Source: Papaver somniferum
Taxonomy: Eukaryota > Streptophyta > Magnoliopsida > Ranunculales > Papaveraceae
Direction of reading: 5' to 3'
Length of the DNA: 64,000 nt
Assembly (NCBI RefSeq): GCF_003573695.1
Contig: NC_039358.1
Coordinates: 194,718,418 to 194,782,417, forward strand
Below the pieces are notes generated by a model. That model did not search any database and had not been told where the DNA came from. It saw nothing but the letters and a program-made list of their open reading frames with translations. Shown piece by piece: positions 34,081-44,187 of this stretch. Each line of letters begins with the position of its first letter. The first letter of the stretch is position 1. The translations under genes were made by a program, and so were the position numbers.

Positions 34081-34111
34081 GTCGTTGGTCCATAAACCTA
34101 TATAAAGAAAC
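34081..34111 (+). promoter_or_regulatory. Core promoter block of the 132-residue gene
   Basis: GTCGTTGGTCCATAAACC is followed by TATATAAAG, 71 bases before the ATG at 34179. A second GCCGTTGG lies at about 34041. The arrangement matches the two minus-strand genes. Confidence 0.65.
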
Positions 34112-34178
34112 TCATATATATCAACCCATTTGCAACAAACTCTTTCCTCTCTTCAGTTCTAATTTTGAAAACAAAAAC

Positions 34179-34649
34179 ATGGATATTGTTGTTGTCGAAG
34201 AACAAGATTGTGCTATTTATAGAGCGTACGTTGTGGTAACTACTCATGATCGTGTTCACAAGCTCCACAAATCAGAATCCAAAGAGCAGTTATGGAACTG
34301 TATCTTAATGGTATTTGAGGCGTTAGATGGTAATCGAATTCGAAGATCATCCAATGATATTAAGATGAGAAAGAAGGTGCTCGATAAGGAGATTGACAAA
34401 CTTGAAGATGAGGAACGATTTGTTAGGAACGCTTTTCCTTGGTGGACGTATGAAAAACGAGTAAGTATCTTTGTAACTCCGGCTCACATAAACATTATTT
34501 AGTACTAACTTGTTACTCATTCGTAATTTCAGAGAAATCTTGCTGATCGCCGGTATGTGGACCTCTATGGAAACGATTTGAACATGAAAGATGTTACAAA
34601 ATCAAGAGGGACAATTTCTATAGTCACTGGAAGTTATGATCTTTTTTAA
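34179..34649 (+). CDS. MULE-A unrecognised 132-residue protein, two exons
   Basis: Exon 1 is 34179-34460 (94 codons, donor GTAAGT) and exon 2 is 34533-34649 (acceptor TTTCAG, stop TAA). The phases match and no stop or shift is present, so the gene looks intact. The protein is basic in its middle (IRRSSNDIKMRKKVLDKE), has a likely helix (EIDKLEDEERFVRNAF) and the aromatic end of exon 1 WWTYEKR. I do not recognise a family. It has a TATA box 71 bases upstream and lies between two motif arrays near the right end of MULE-A. It is a candidate DNA-binding or regulatory factor of the element, by context only. Confidence 0.65.
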
Positions 34650-34739
34650 TACTTTAAGTGATCGTAAGAGTATGGATTTAGGTGCTTTTAACATGATTGT
34701 AACGTTAAGGTCTTTTGAATTTTATGTAATGGCTGTAAT

Positions 34740-36030
34740 GGGAAGTACATAAATTTAATATCCTTACCGATTATGGGTAATCGGTCGTTTATTTGGTTAC
34801 ACAAACTTCCGTTTATCATAATCAGAAATTTTATGAGTGAACTTACTTTCCGATTATGGTGTTGTTTCGATACAGGAAACAAAGTTTTCTTCACACTGAA
34901 GAACCAGAGGCACAATATAAAATAAACCTAACTATTATTATAATCGGAAGCTCAAGGAGTGATTTTACTTTCCGAATATGGTGTTGTTTGGATACAGGAA
35001 ACAAAGTTTTCTCCACATAGAATAATCGGTAGACAACTATATTACAAAACTCTCGATTATTATAATCGGAAGTTCAAGGAGTGAACCTACTTTCCGAATA
35101 TGGTATTGTTTGGACACATGAAACAAAGTTTTCTTCACATAGAATAATCGGTAGACAACTATATTACAAAACTCTCGATTATTATAATCGGAAGTTCAAG
35201 GAGTGAACTTACTTTCCGAATCTGAATTTATTTTGCAAAATCCCCAGAATCGGGAGGTAGTATATTAACTAATCTTCCGATTGTGCATCAAAATTCATAA
35301 AATGTGATTTGCTTACGAGTCATCGTTAAATGCATAAAGGTAGAAATAAAACCATTCATAATCCATAAAACTAACAATTCACAAACCATAAACATAATGT
35401 ATTGAAGCGGAGTTGAACGAGGGGGAAAGTTTTCCTCTATGCAATCACAGGGAAGAGGAGAGAATATGAGTTGAAGTTGAAAAGAAATAAAATGAAATGA
35501 ATTTAGGTTGATATTGGTTTTATCGGTCAAACGATATAATCGGGAGTTAATACCATCTCATTAGCTATTGATTGTTAAGTAGCCCCAAATTTCAATTAAG
35601 CAAAATTGTTTAAATTTTGAATTTCTCGAATTTCCTAATCGTTAGTTTAGACATTTTCTTTTTCGTCCGATTATATAGTAGCCCCAAATTTCAACATGGA
35701 AAAATTCTTAATATTTCTTATTTCTATACGTTAACAATCGGTAATATCTTTTAGTTACTTAACTCCCGATTCAGTATGAACAATCGGACACAAAAAGACT
35801 TCCGATTATGTAGTAACCCCAAATTTCAACATGGAAAAATTCTTAAGATTTCTTATTTCTATACTTTATCAATCGGTAGTATCGTGAGGTTCATGTTTCT
35901 ACCGATTGTCATAGAAGCCAGTTACGCGTTTGCCACAAATTCATATCAATCGGTAGTATCTTTGAGTTACTTAACTCCCGATTAAGTATTAACAATCGGA
36001 CACAAAATGACTTCCGATTATGTAAGGGCA
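34740..36030. repeat. AATCGG-motif array at the right end of MULE-A, with a 120-bp higher-order repeat
   Basis: TAATCGGAAG starts at 34941, 35063 and 35183, marking a unit of about 120 bp with AATCGGTAG...CTCGATT and AATCGGAAG...TTTCCGAA arms. Further pairs lie up to 36021, for example AATCGGTAG at 35871-35879 with CTACCGATT at 35899-35907. A third repeated phrase, AGCCCCAAATTTCAACATGG, occurs at about 35682 and 35815. The open frames crossing this region are by-products. Confidence 0.88.
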
Positions 36031-36094
36031 TTAACGTATTCTACTAACCTTTAGGACTTTCCTTAACGTTGTATATGGGTTGGGAATAAAAAAA

Positions 36095-36126
36095 GTCGCC
36101 CCTAATTCTTTCGGGGGCGCCCCTAA
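36095..36126 (-). repeat. Right terminal inverted repeat of MULE-A copy 1
   Basis: Read on the minus strand, these 32 bases match the left end of copy 2 (47541-47572) at about 27 positions. Both consist of TTAGG(G/T)G...CC(C/T)GAAAG followed by ATTAGGGGCGAC, so the repeat contains two tandem versions of a roughly 21-base unit. I could not confirm a 9-11-bp target duplication because the other end of each copy is missing. Confidence 0.7.
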
Positions 36127-36250
36127 AAGTTCCAGGAATTATTGGACTTCGAAGTAGTTGCAGTCATAGCAAAATAAGTAAGCCCCTCCATAGGATATAA
36201 ATTGTTCTTAATTTTGCCTTCAGCTAAAACTTTTCTTGTTCTGACACATT

Positions 36251-36532
36251 TTATTTCATCCCCCATTCAAAGAACTCGATAGAAACTTTGTTATCCTTAG
36301 TGAATTTGGCTATAGACAACAAGTTTCGTTTGATAGTAGGCACATACAGAACATCATCTAAATGAAAGTGACTGTTATTTGTATCAAGTACTATGTTACC
36401 TATCTTCTCAATTGGCAATATTGTACCATCTCCCACCATTATTTTATCACATCCAGAATAATCTTTTACATGTCCCAAGAGATGAGCATCCTTTGTTAAA
36501 TGACTTGTAGCCCCTGAGTTAGGTAACCACAC
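36251..36532 (-). pseudogene. Copia protease and N-terminal integrase region
   Basis: The frame opens MWLPNSGATSHLTKD, where copia elements normally read W-x-x-DSGA, so the catalytic Asp is Asn. It continues with VGDGTILPIEKIGN and DVLYVPTIKRNLLS, the strongly conserved blocks after the protease. It ends without the rest of integrase. Confidence 0.85.
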
Positions 36533-36626
36533 TAAAACAATATTTGGATCTGTATTAGTAACTTCTGCAGAATGAAGTTGTATAGCAGCAACGACTTGTT
36601 GTAAAGTATTGGATGCTCCAGCACCA

Positions 36627-37427
36627 TCAGAAGTAGTAGAGTAGAAACTTTATTAGAATATACCTAAAACGACAAATATTTGTTGTATGACCTCTCTGTT
36701 TACAAATGTGACATCCAACTTGACTAAAATCATGCACAATAGTCTTGTTCTTATTACCAGGCTTTTTTGATGTTGATGCATTGTGAGAAATATTATTCTT
36801 AGCATAATAAGCTGAACTTTGAGTATCAAGAATGGATATTGTTCCAGCATCTTCTGTTTTAAGCCATTGTTCATGATGCAAAAGTCTTGACACAACCTCA
36901 TTAAAATAAAATTCAGTATCCTGTTGTGAGCAGATATAAAAAATTGCCTATATTCTTTTCCCAATCCCATTAGAGCATACATTACTATATCAGATTCTTT
37001 AACTCTTTCTCCTACAACAACTAGGGAATCAATAATAACTTTTAATTTATCAAAATAGGCAGAGATACTTTTATTACCTTTCTTGATAGAATGGAGTTGG
37101 ATTCTTAGAAAATAGATTTCCTTGCAACAAATTTTTGAATAAATTGTCTATCTAAATAAACCCAAATATCTCTTGCAGTTGAAAATCCAATTATTCCCCT
37201 TGATATTGTGTCATCCATGTTACATTCAAACATGACATAAAAAATCGATTTATCTTGCACCAATGAAAGAATAACGGATTTGGTGAAGTCTCACCATCAA
37301 GCTCAATCGTTGCAGTAGGTTCATGAGTACTCCCATCAACTAACTCATATAGATCGGTAGTAATTAGAATAGACTCAAATAAATTTTTCCAAATCAAATA
37401 GTTTGAGCCATCATCTTTGAGCTTCAC
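36627..37427 (-). pseudogene. Copia gag with zinc knuckle, broken
   Basis: The N-terminal block is KLKDDGSNYLIWKNLFES (37427 downward) and the zinc knuckle CHICKQRGHTTNIC lies near 36680-36720. The two lie in different frames with degraded sequence between them. Gag would form the particle that packages the element RNA. Confidence 0.8.
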
Positions 37428-37827
37428 GGATACGAAGTTTGTGATGTTTTGAATGGTAAAGCAGAAGTATGAGCATCCATAGCCTTACAGGAATTAAGAT
37501 TTGTTGAAGAATGAAAAAGAATTCTCGGTCTGAAATCAAGAACCTTCAAGAAAAGATCAGAGATAAAGAAATTCTTGTTCGATTACAAGAATATCAAAGA
37601 ATTTATCAATGAGATCTAAAAACTTTATTCAAAAACTGATAAAAGGTGAATAAGATTCTAGATCTAGAATTATCAGACGAACAAATAGTAATGATTTTTA
37701 GAATTGGTAGTGATGAATCTTATGAATATTAAGAAATCTTAGAAATTTTGCAGCGGAATTTGTTGTTGAGCAATGTTGGATCGAAAAGTGATGAAGAATC
37801 GAGATCTTCGTCAAAAGTTTGATACCA

Positions 37828-37973
37828 TGAAATATTTAATGAAATGATTTTTATTAAGCTTTTCTCATCAAAAAAAAAAACAGACAAACTCTGTATTTAT
37901 GCAGAGATGTTTCAGACATAAAAGAATAAACATTTTGTTAATACTATTAGGATTTTGTTCCGTAAACATAACA
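37828..37973 (-). repeat. 146-bp copia LTR
   Basis: On the minus strand it starts TGTTATGTTTACGG and ends AATATTTCA, followed at once by the primer site TGGTATCAAAC. It is short for copia but within range. The partner LTR was not found. Confidence 0.7.
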
Positions 37974-38743
37974 TTATGGCTGAAATTGGACTTTTGATAA
38001 CGCAATTTGAAGTAGAAACAGTGATCTAATGCTTTCAAAACCGTGGCTAAAAGCCTATTTCGGGAATAGATTGTCTACCAGATTTGTTTGGATTAGGAAA
38101 CTTGTATGACGGTTTGGAGGAGTGTTTTCCAAGTTTAGTGTTTCCTAATTAAGGCGTGAGGTTATTCTTAGAAGTTCTTTAAGACTTGGGGAGCAAGGAT
38201 GTAACTACTATATAAGAGAACTTATATGGTGCGGAGAAATCATTCTCTGGACTAATTCTCTTGTAGAATCCTGTTGACAAGGTGTGAGGGTCACAACCGA
38301 TGTTCCCTATAATGGTTGGTGATGGGGCGAAATCTATGTGAGAAGAGTGACTTGTTGAAAGAGTGGGTATCGGAGAAATCCAGTGTTTCTAGGGTTCATA
38401 TGGGAGAAGCTAGAATTCATGATGTTCTTCATGTTTTTGTCTAAAGTCAAAGCAACCATGGCGGTGAAGGTTTATGGAAGAAGAAGAAAAACAAAAGAAA
38501 AGGTAAACTCTTCGTAATATGTCTTGTTGTTTCTAACGTTTAGCACTAGTGGGTTACATAACTAGCTGATTACATAAAGTTTCAATGTAATGACTTATTA
38601 TAATAATGGAAGATTCTCGGGGTGATTTTGGCCGTGGATGTAGCCTACAAAAGGTCGGTGAACCACGTAATCTGTGTCATGTGTGATTGTCTATTATCGT
38701 ATTGACCATATATTCGTGCTAGTATTATTCGATCATGCTAATC
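37974..38743 (+). other. Unassigned sequence with a possible promoter and first exon
   Basis: CTATATAAGAGAAC at about 38208 looks like a TATA box. At 38458 ACCATGGCGG is a good plant start context and opens MAVKVYGRRRKTKEK, followed by GTAAAC, a possible splice donor. No continuing exon is visible before the LINE at 38744. It could be host DNA downstream of Y3IP1 or an unrecognised LTR leader. I assign no function. Confidence 0.25.
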
Positions 38744-39140
38744 TTTTTTTTTTTTTTTTGAGCAAAGAAGAAGGAGATTTATTGAAAACACGACAAGAGA
38801 GAACAACCACGACAAAGACAACACACAGAGTACAAACTGACTCAGACAAACACCTAATTCTTGCTTTCCATTTCTAGGATACTAGCTATAATATTTGGAG
38901 GATCTTCTCTCCAAACCTGAAATCTAATGCTAGTTCTAGCAAACTTAGCTAACTTATTTGCTACACTATTACCAGACCTTTTATGAAAAGAAACTAGACA
39001 AAACTCTAAATTTTGGAGGATTTTTGACAATCAGTGATAACATTTTGATCCTCCCATTTAAAGCCTTCTACACTACTATTACAACACTCAATGACTGACC
39101 TATTATCTCCTTCTATGATAACATTCTTGAGCTTCATTTT

Positions 39141-39998
39141 CTACACCCATTGCAAAGCTCTTAGCAAAACTAAGGATTCAACTTGATTTACATCTCTGGC
39201 TCTTGCTGAGAATGTCATTGCTGCCAAGAATCCCCCTGTAGAGTTACGAATTATTAAAGCAAAGCCTGCATTAGTATTCTGAGAAACAAAAGATGCATCT
39301 ATGTTGATTTTTATCCATTCATATGGTGGTTTCTTCCAATTTTCATGCCGACTAATGCAATTCCTGTTGAGAGACTTGTTTTGAGAATCTGTGCAATTTA
39401 GGCTTATGCTATTTATGTATCCATGAATTTTATGCACAATACTTCTAGGATGATAAGTTTTGTTTTCAAAGACTTTCTCACATCTTGCTTTCCATATATG
39501 CCATATGGTGCAAGCAGCAAGATTTGCCAGATGATTATCAGTAGCTTATAGAGAGTTTTCATCAGCAAACCAGGAGATAATCCACTCTTTGACAGTATTG
39601 TGATTCTTCTTGGATTGATGCACGGCTGAAGGTATTCCAAACCAGATAGCATCTGAAAAACTGCATTCACTTAGCAGATGAGTTGTTGTTTCTTCTTCTT
39701 GACCACAGAAAGAGCACAAGCTGCTGACATCTTTTCTATATTTGATGACCCTTTTATTAACTTGTAAGATTTCTTGACAAAACTTCCATAAGAATTGTTG
39801 AAATTTATAAGGTATTTCCATATGCCAAAGTTTCAACCACTGAGATTCCTGAAGAATAGTATTTTGTTGAAGAGGAGCCCGAGTCTTTATAATCTCTCTG
39901 TATAAAGAATTGGTTGTGAATTTCCAACATTTGGTAAGGGACCATCTCAATTTGTCTTTGCCAGAGCTGGGAATTCTGATATTTCTGATTTGCTGCAC
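39141..39998 (-). pseudogene. LINE ORF2 C-terminal part: zf-RVT and RNase H
   Basis: The frame 39998-39546 has KFQQFLWKFCQEILQVNKRV and CSFCGQEEETTTHLLSECSF, the Cys/His block of the zf-RVT domain. The next frame, 39437-39141, has WIKINIDASFVSQNTNAGFA, the first catalytic Asp block of the RNase H fused to many plant LINEs. An in-frame TAG at 39141 cuts it, and the frame continues after it with an EGDNRSVIE-like block. A frame change lies between the two parts. Confidence 0.85.
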
Positions 39999-40057
39999 TT
40001 GAGAACTATCGAAATGATTGTTGAGCTTGCTGACACTCCAAGTTCTAGTATCTTGAG

Positions 40058-42204
40058 TAGGGCTGGCAACGGATAGATATCCGACGGATATTGGAAGTTC
40101 CGATAAGGTTAAGGTTAAGGATTATCAGATATCCGATATCCGATAACATCCGGCGGATATCAAAAAATCCAATTCGATAAGGTTAAGATTAAGCTATCGG
40201 ATATCGGATTTTTATCCGTTAAAATCCGATAACTAGGAAAAAAACTAAATGCTTGAAAAAAACAGACTCTTTGTCTTTTTAAGTTCAAAATGTTCACTGA
40301 GAAGTACAAACCCACACAAGCACAATGTTTAAAGTTAAATAGTCTACTCCCAGTCTAGTCAATGCAAAATAAAGTATACAACAGGCTACAACAAAGCCAA
40401 GAAAGAAAAAAACAATGTCTAACAGTCACAGAGGCTAACAATGTCAACATGCTAGTGAGTAGTGTAACTTAGTGTGATCTTGCTTGGCTGCCTAGTATGT
40501 TGTATCATTGCATCAACTTCACTTCAGTCCACGATTTCCATTTCTGCATTGACAAACCACAAAGAATCACTTGATAAGAAAATTCTGACATCCAACATTT
40601 CTCAAAGCTTTCACCATTATAAGCAACAGTGCAACACAAGGTGAGCAGAAATTTAATAATAAAGTTGCAGATGAGAGCAAAAATTACTACAAAATGTCTT
40701 TCAATGTTTCACAGAAGATAAATTCAGCTGCAGGGCCTGGTAAAACGCTTGTTACCTCCAAGATCTGGTCTAGCCAATTAAAAATGAACTGCATATGCCT
40801 TTCAAATCTATCCAAGGGTCAATTCTAGGGGGTTCAGATTTTCAAGATTTCACATTTGGGTTTCTGCAACAGCAAATCCCAAGTCAACGGAACCTTAAGG
40901 TCATTCTCACTACTACAAGGAACTGAATCACCAAATATACCACTATTATGAAGAGTGTAATCAAGCAAAATGCATAGGCTTTCACTCAAAAAATCGATAT
41001 CTAGTCTCTTATTACCCGAAGAAGGTGATGTTGAAGCAATTGTTGAAGCAACACTTTGATCTTCTTTTTCTGGTTGCTCGGAGTTGGGTTGACTGCTTGA
41101 AGTTCCAACTCTATTGGATGCTCTTTGACTTTCAGACATTCTGAGAACACACAAATTTGCATTTTTTCATCAGCACACACATGATCATATATCCTATTCC
41201 AAGAACTAAGAAGCAAAACTACTTGTGAAAATCAAAAGATCCAATTTCAAATTAGTGTATCCACCGTCTACTTATCATGCTTCTAGGCTCACTTTCAATA
41301 ATCAAAACTAATGGAGTTCTTAATGAACTTTCTACATAAACCCCTTAATAATAAGAAATCAAACAGACCCATAAATCAAAACACCTCTAAAACATAATCA
41401 AATTCAATCACTGGATGCAGACCTGCAACTAAAGCAGATGTATGCAGTCGTGAAGCAGTGCAGGTTCCTAGAGATACAGGGGAGTTCTTTGCTGCTACTG
41501 GAGTTTCCGAAAACCTTTCTTGGGATCCTGCAATAAACATTAACAGCAAGAGATTAGCCCAGATTTCATGAACAAGACAATGATAAAACCATGAAAACCA
41601 TGAAACTGAAAACCCTAGAAGACGAAGGAATTTAGGTCGAGCTGAGATCGCACTTTATCAAACCCTAACTATCAATATTAAGTTATTCTTCGACCACATG
41701 TTCTAATTCAGTTTAAACCCATCTCAAATCTTTCATCCATACAGAAACCCTAGTTTTTTATTGCAACACAAACCCTAATTTCATAAGAATCGAACATAGA
41801 AATCGAACAAATTAAAAGAGAAATAATTACAACAAAGAGATGGGAGAGAATCAATACCTGATTGAGTGATTAATTATTGGAGAGGGGAAAATTATTGGGA
41901 GCGAGACTGAGAAGTGAGAACTGAGAAGAGAAGAAAAAAATAAAAGGGAAATGAGTTCTGTCTTCTCGACTCCTCCTCGACTAGTAGACTGGGTATGGGA
42001 AAATTACATGTACGCACCTACACTATCGGATATCGGATATTAACCTAACGGATAGAGCCCAATCCGATTCCGATAGGTTAAGGGGAAATATCCGACAAGT
42101 TATCGGATTCGAATATCCGGTATCCGATATAACGGATAAAATCCTATAGGATTTCGAATAATCGGAAACGGATCCCGGATATCGGTTATCCATTGCCAGC
42201 CCTA
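40058..42204. mobile_element. hAT element, non-autonomous, 2147 bp
   Basis: It starts TAGGGCTGGCAACGGATA and ends with the inverse of TAGGGCTGGCAATGGATA, typical hAT termini. An 8-bp target duplication, ATCTTGAG, is perfect (40050-40057 and 42205-42212). Both subterminal regions are crowded with GGATATCGGATA-like palindromic motifs (40070-40230 and 42025-42190), probably transposase sites. No transposase catalytic region is present. Confidence 0.93.
40834..41154 (-). pseudogene. Remnant frame inside the hAT element
   Basis: A 106-codon frame, MCVLRMSESQRASNRVGTS onward, rich in Ser, Gln and Glu, and ending LLLQKPKCEILKI. The Ser-rich start and position resemble the N-terminal leader of plant hAT transposases, but there is no BED finger or dimerisation domain, so a large internal deletion is likely. 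The sequence at 41220-41960 holds only short exon-like pieces, and 40260-40830 looks like 3' noncoding DNA. Confidence 0.35.
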
Positions 42205-42212
42205 ATCTTGAG

Positions 42213-43783
42213 AGATTAAATCAGCCACCATTATGTTGTTGTGTATTTGTTGAGTGGAAGAAGCAGCTTCAGGGTTCACATCTTCCGAATTTGGATACCA
42301 TCTATGCATCTGAGCTTTCACTGAAGTATCATCACCAATTTCCCATATGTAATACTTCTTGATAATTTCTAGCCATGTCTGAATACTCTGCCATATCCAA
42401 GAACTTCTCTTTTTTGTTGTATTATCTAACAGAAGATCCTTGCCCTTGAAATATCTTGCTTCTAACACTTTGTACCACATGGCTTCTTTTTCATGTATGA
42501 GTCTCCAAGCCAGTTTAGCTAGGAGTGTATGATTCACCACCTTCAAGTCTTTCAAACCCAAACCTCCATTTCTTTTTGGTTTGTTTATTTTCCTCCAAGA
42601 TATGATATTGCCTCCTTTTGCATTCTTTTTGCTCCAGAAATAGTTTCTTTGGATTCTTTCCATTCTAGTTATTTTTTTTTTCTGGAACTTCAAATAAACC
42701 CATTTGGTAATTTGTTTTACTGCTGAGAGAAGCTTGTATCTGAGTTGTTCTGCCAGCTTGTGAGGTAAGTTTCCCTTGCCATGTTTGTAGCATACAGTCC
42801 ATCTGATTAACTGCATTGTCAAAAAACTTATCTTTGCTTCTGGGAGTTTGTAGAAGAGTTCCCAGATACTTTTCTTTTTCATCCATTTTCTTCATTTGTA
42901 ACCAATTGATAATGTTGTTACAATCATCTTCATTGAGATTCTTGCTGAAGAACACACTTGATTTTTCTAAGTTGACCATCTGACCAGAAGAAGAAGTAAA
43001 CTTTTGAATTAGCTCCTTGAGATTATTTATAGATCTTTCAGTAGCCTTTGTAAAAAGAATGCAGTCATCTGCAAACAGTAAATGTGAAATTGTTGGCCCT
43101 ATTTTTGCTGGGATCACCGGTTTTATGATTTTCTGATTAGCAGCATTTGAAAGCAATCTACTGAAACCTTCCATGCACAAAATAAACAAGTAAGGAGATA
43201 TAGAATCACCCTGCCTTAGCCCTCTTGTTGGAGAGAAGAATTCCATTGGATTTCCATTGATAAGAAAATAGAGATTTTTGCAGTACTGATACACTTGTTG
43301 ATTAGCTGACACCACTTCTGTGAAAACCCCAAATGACTCATAATTTGATGCAGAAAATCCCACTCCATTCTATCAAAGGTCTTTTCCATATCTAGCTTGA
43401 CCCCCACCACACCTTGAGTAGCTTTTGTTGTCTTCATATATTGCATCATCTCATGAGCAATAATGACATTATCATGAATGTTCCTGCCTGGTACATAAGC
43501 TGTCTGCCATGGAGAAATGACTTTGCGAAGAATAGGTTTTAATCTAGTGGCTAGAATTTTTGTTATAAGCTTGTAACTGATGTTACACAAACTTATTGGC
43601 CTCAAATTAGTGGGTCTAGTCACTATTTCTTTCTTTGGAATCAACACTTGAAAATTTTCATTTATTTGACTTGGAAGATGGCCAAAGGAGAAGAATTCTT
43701 GAATCATTTTTGTTACTTCCTTACCAACAATGTTCCAAGTATTTTGATAAAAAGCTTGGTACCCATCTGGTTTCATTGAATTG
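42213..43783 (-). pseudogene. LINE reverse transcriptase
   Basis: The frame from 43776 begins MKPDGYQAFYQNTWNIVGKE and runs through LIPKKE, LRPISLCNISYKLITKIL, AYVPGRNIHDNVI and KLDMEKTFDRMEWDFL, where the catalytic Asp lies. A frame change near 43290 leads to GLRQGDSISPYLFILCMEGF and HLLFADDCILF with the Asp pair. A further shift near 42700 leads to the thumb and linker region (RNYFWSKKNAKGGNIISWRKI). The hAT insertion separates this from the zf-RVT part. Confidence 0.9.
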
Positions 43784-44187
43784 ACTAATCTAAAGATGTA
43801 AGAGATGGATTCGAGCTAACTTATCCAAAGTAGGATGTTTCCTTGAATTGACTTCTACGGAAACATGCTGGTTCGAGATGAACGTAACTTCGGTTTCCCG
43901 CCAATAAAAGCTGTAATAGACAGTAACAGGACTCAAGTGTATAACACACTTGCAGACAGTAATGACTTGTGTGTAAGACACACTTACAACTAACATTAAT
44001 CCTTACAGGCTGTTTTTAACATAATTCTTTGGGGAGTCGTGTAGCCTGTTTGACAATTGATGCAGTCAAGCTCACAAGAAACAACTTGATTTTCGCATTG
44101 AAATATGGCCTCAAGTCTAGTTAGACTAATGATTCTATTAGACTCGGGGATTATACATCAACTACAGAGACGTCAGAAGCAAAACAA
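43784..44187 (-). other. 3' flank of Y3IP1
   Basis: This sequence between the Y3IP1 stop codon and the LINE end should hold the 3' UTR and polyadenylation site. I see no clear AATAAA on the minus strand and no repeat or other gene. Confidence 0.5.

Larger units (their letters stand above)
5900..36126 (+). mobile_element. MULE-A copy 1 (Mutator-like element, left-truncated, interrupted by gypsy G1)
   Basis: The components in order are motif-rich intron, transposase with SWIM, AT-hook and OTU parts (6267-9814), motif array, SANT-like gene (minus), array, an unrecognised minus gene, array, an unrecognised plus gene, array, and a terminal inverted repeat at 36095-36126. The whole is split by G1 at 10287-31668. 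Copy 2 (47541-50635) has the matching terminal repeat in inverse orientation at its left end and the first exon that copy 1 lacks. Copy 1 is therefore truncated inside intron 1, near 5900-5985. Without G1 and the LINE tail it is about 8.4 kb. Confidence 0.8.
36140..37973 (-). mobile_element. Ty1/copia fragment: LTR, gag, protease
   Basis: On the minus strand the order is a 146-bp LTR (37973-37828, TG...CA, with a TATA box GCATAAATACAG), primer site TGGTATCAAAC (37827-37817), broken gag, zinc knuckle and protease. The remaining pol and the other LTR are absent. The left limit is approximate; 36127-36240 holds no feature I can name apart from tail sequence. Confidence 0.75.
38744..43783 (-). 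mobile_element. L1-type LINE, 5'-truncated, interrupted by a hAT element
   Basis: The poly(A) tail appears as about 16 T residues at 38744-38759. Reverse transcriptase, zf-RVT and RNase H follow in the correct order toward 43783. The endonuclease part is missing. Possible target duplication is CTAATCT (end at 38743 and near 43787), too short to be certain. The LINE is about 2.9 kb without the hAT insert. Confidence 0.88.
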
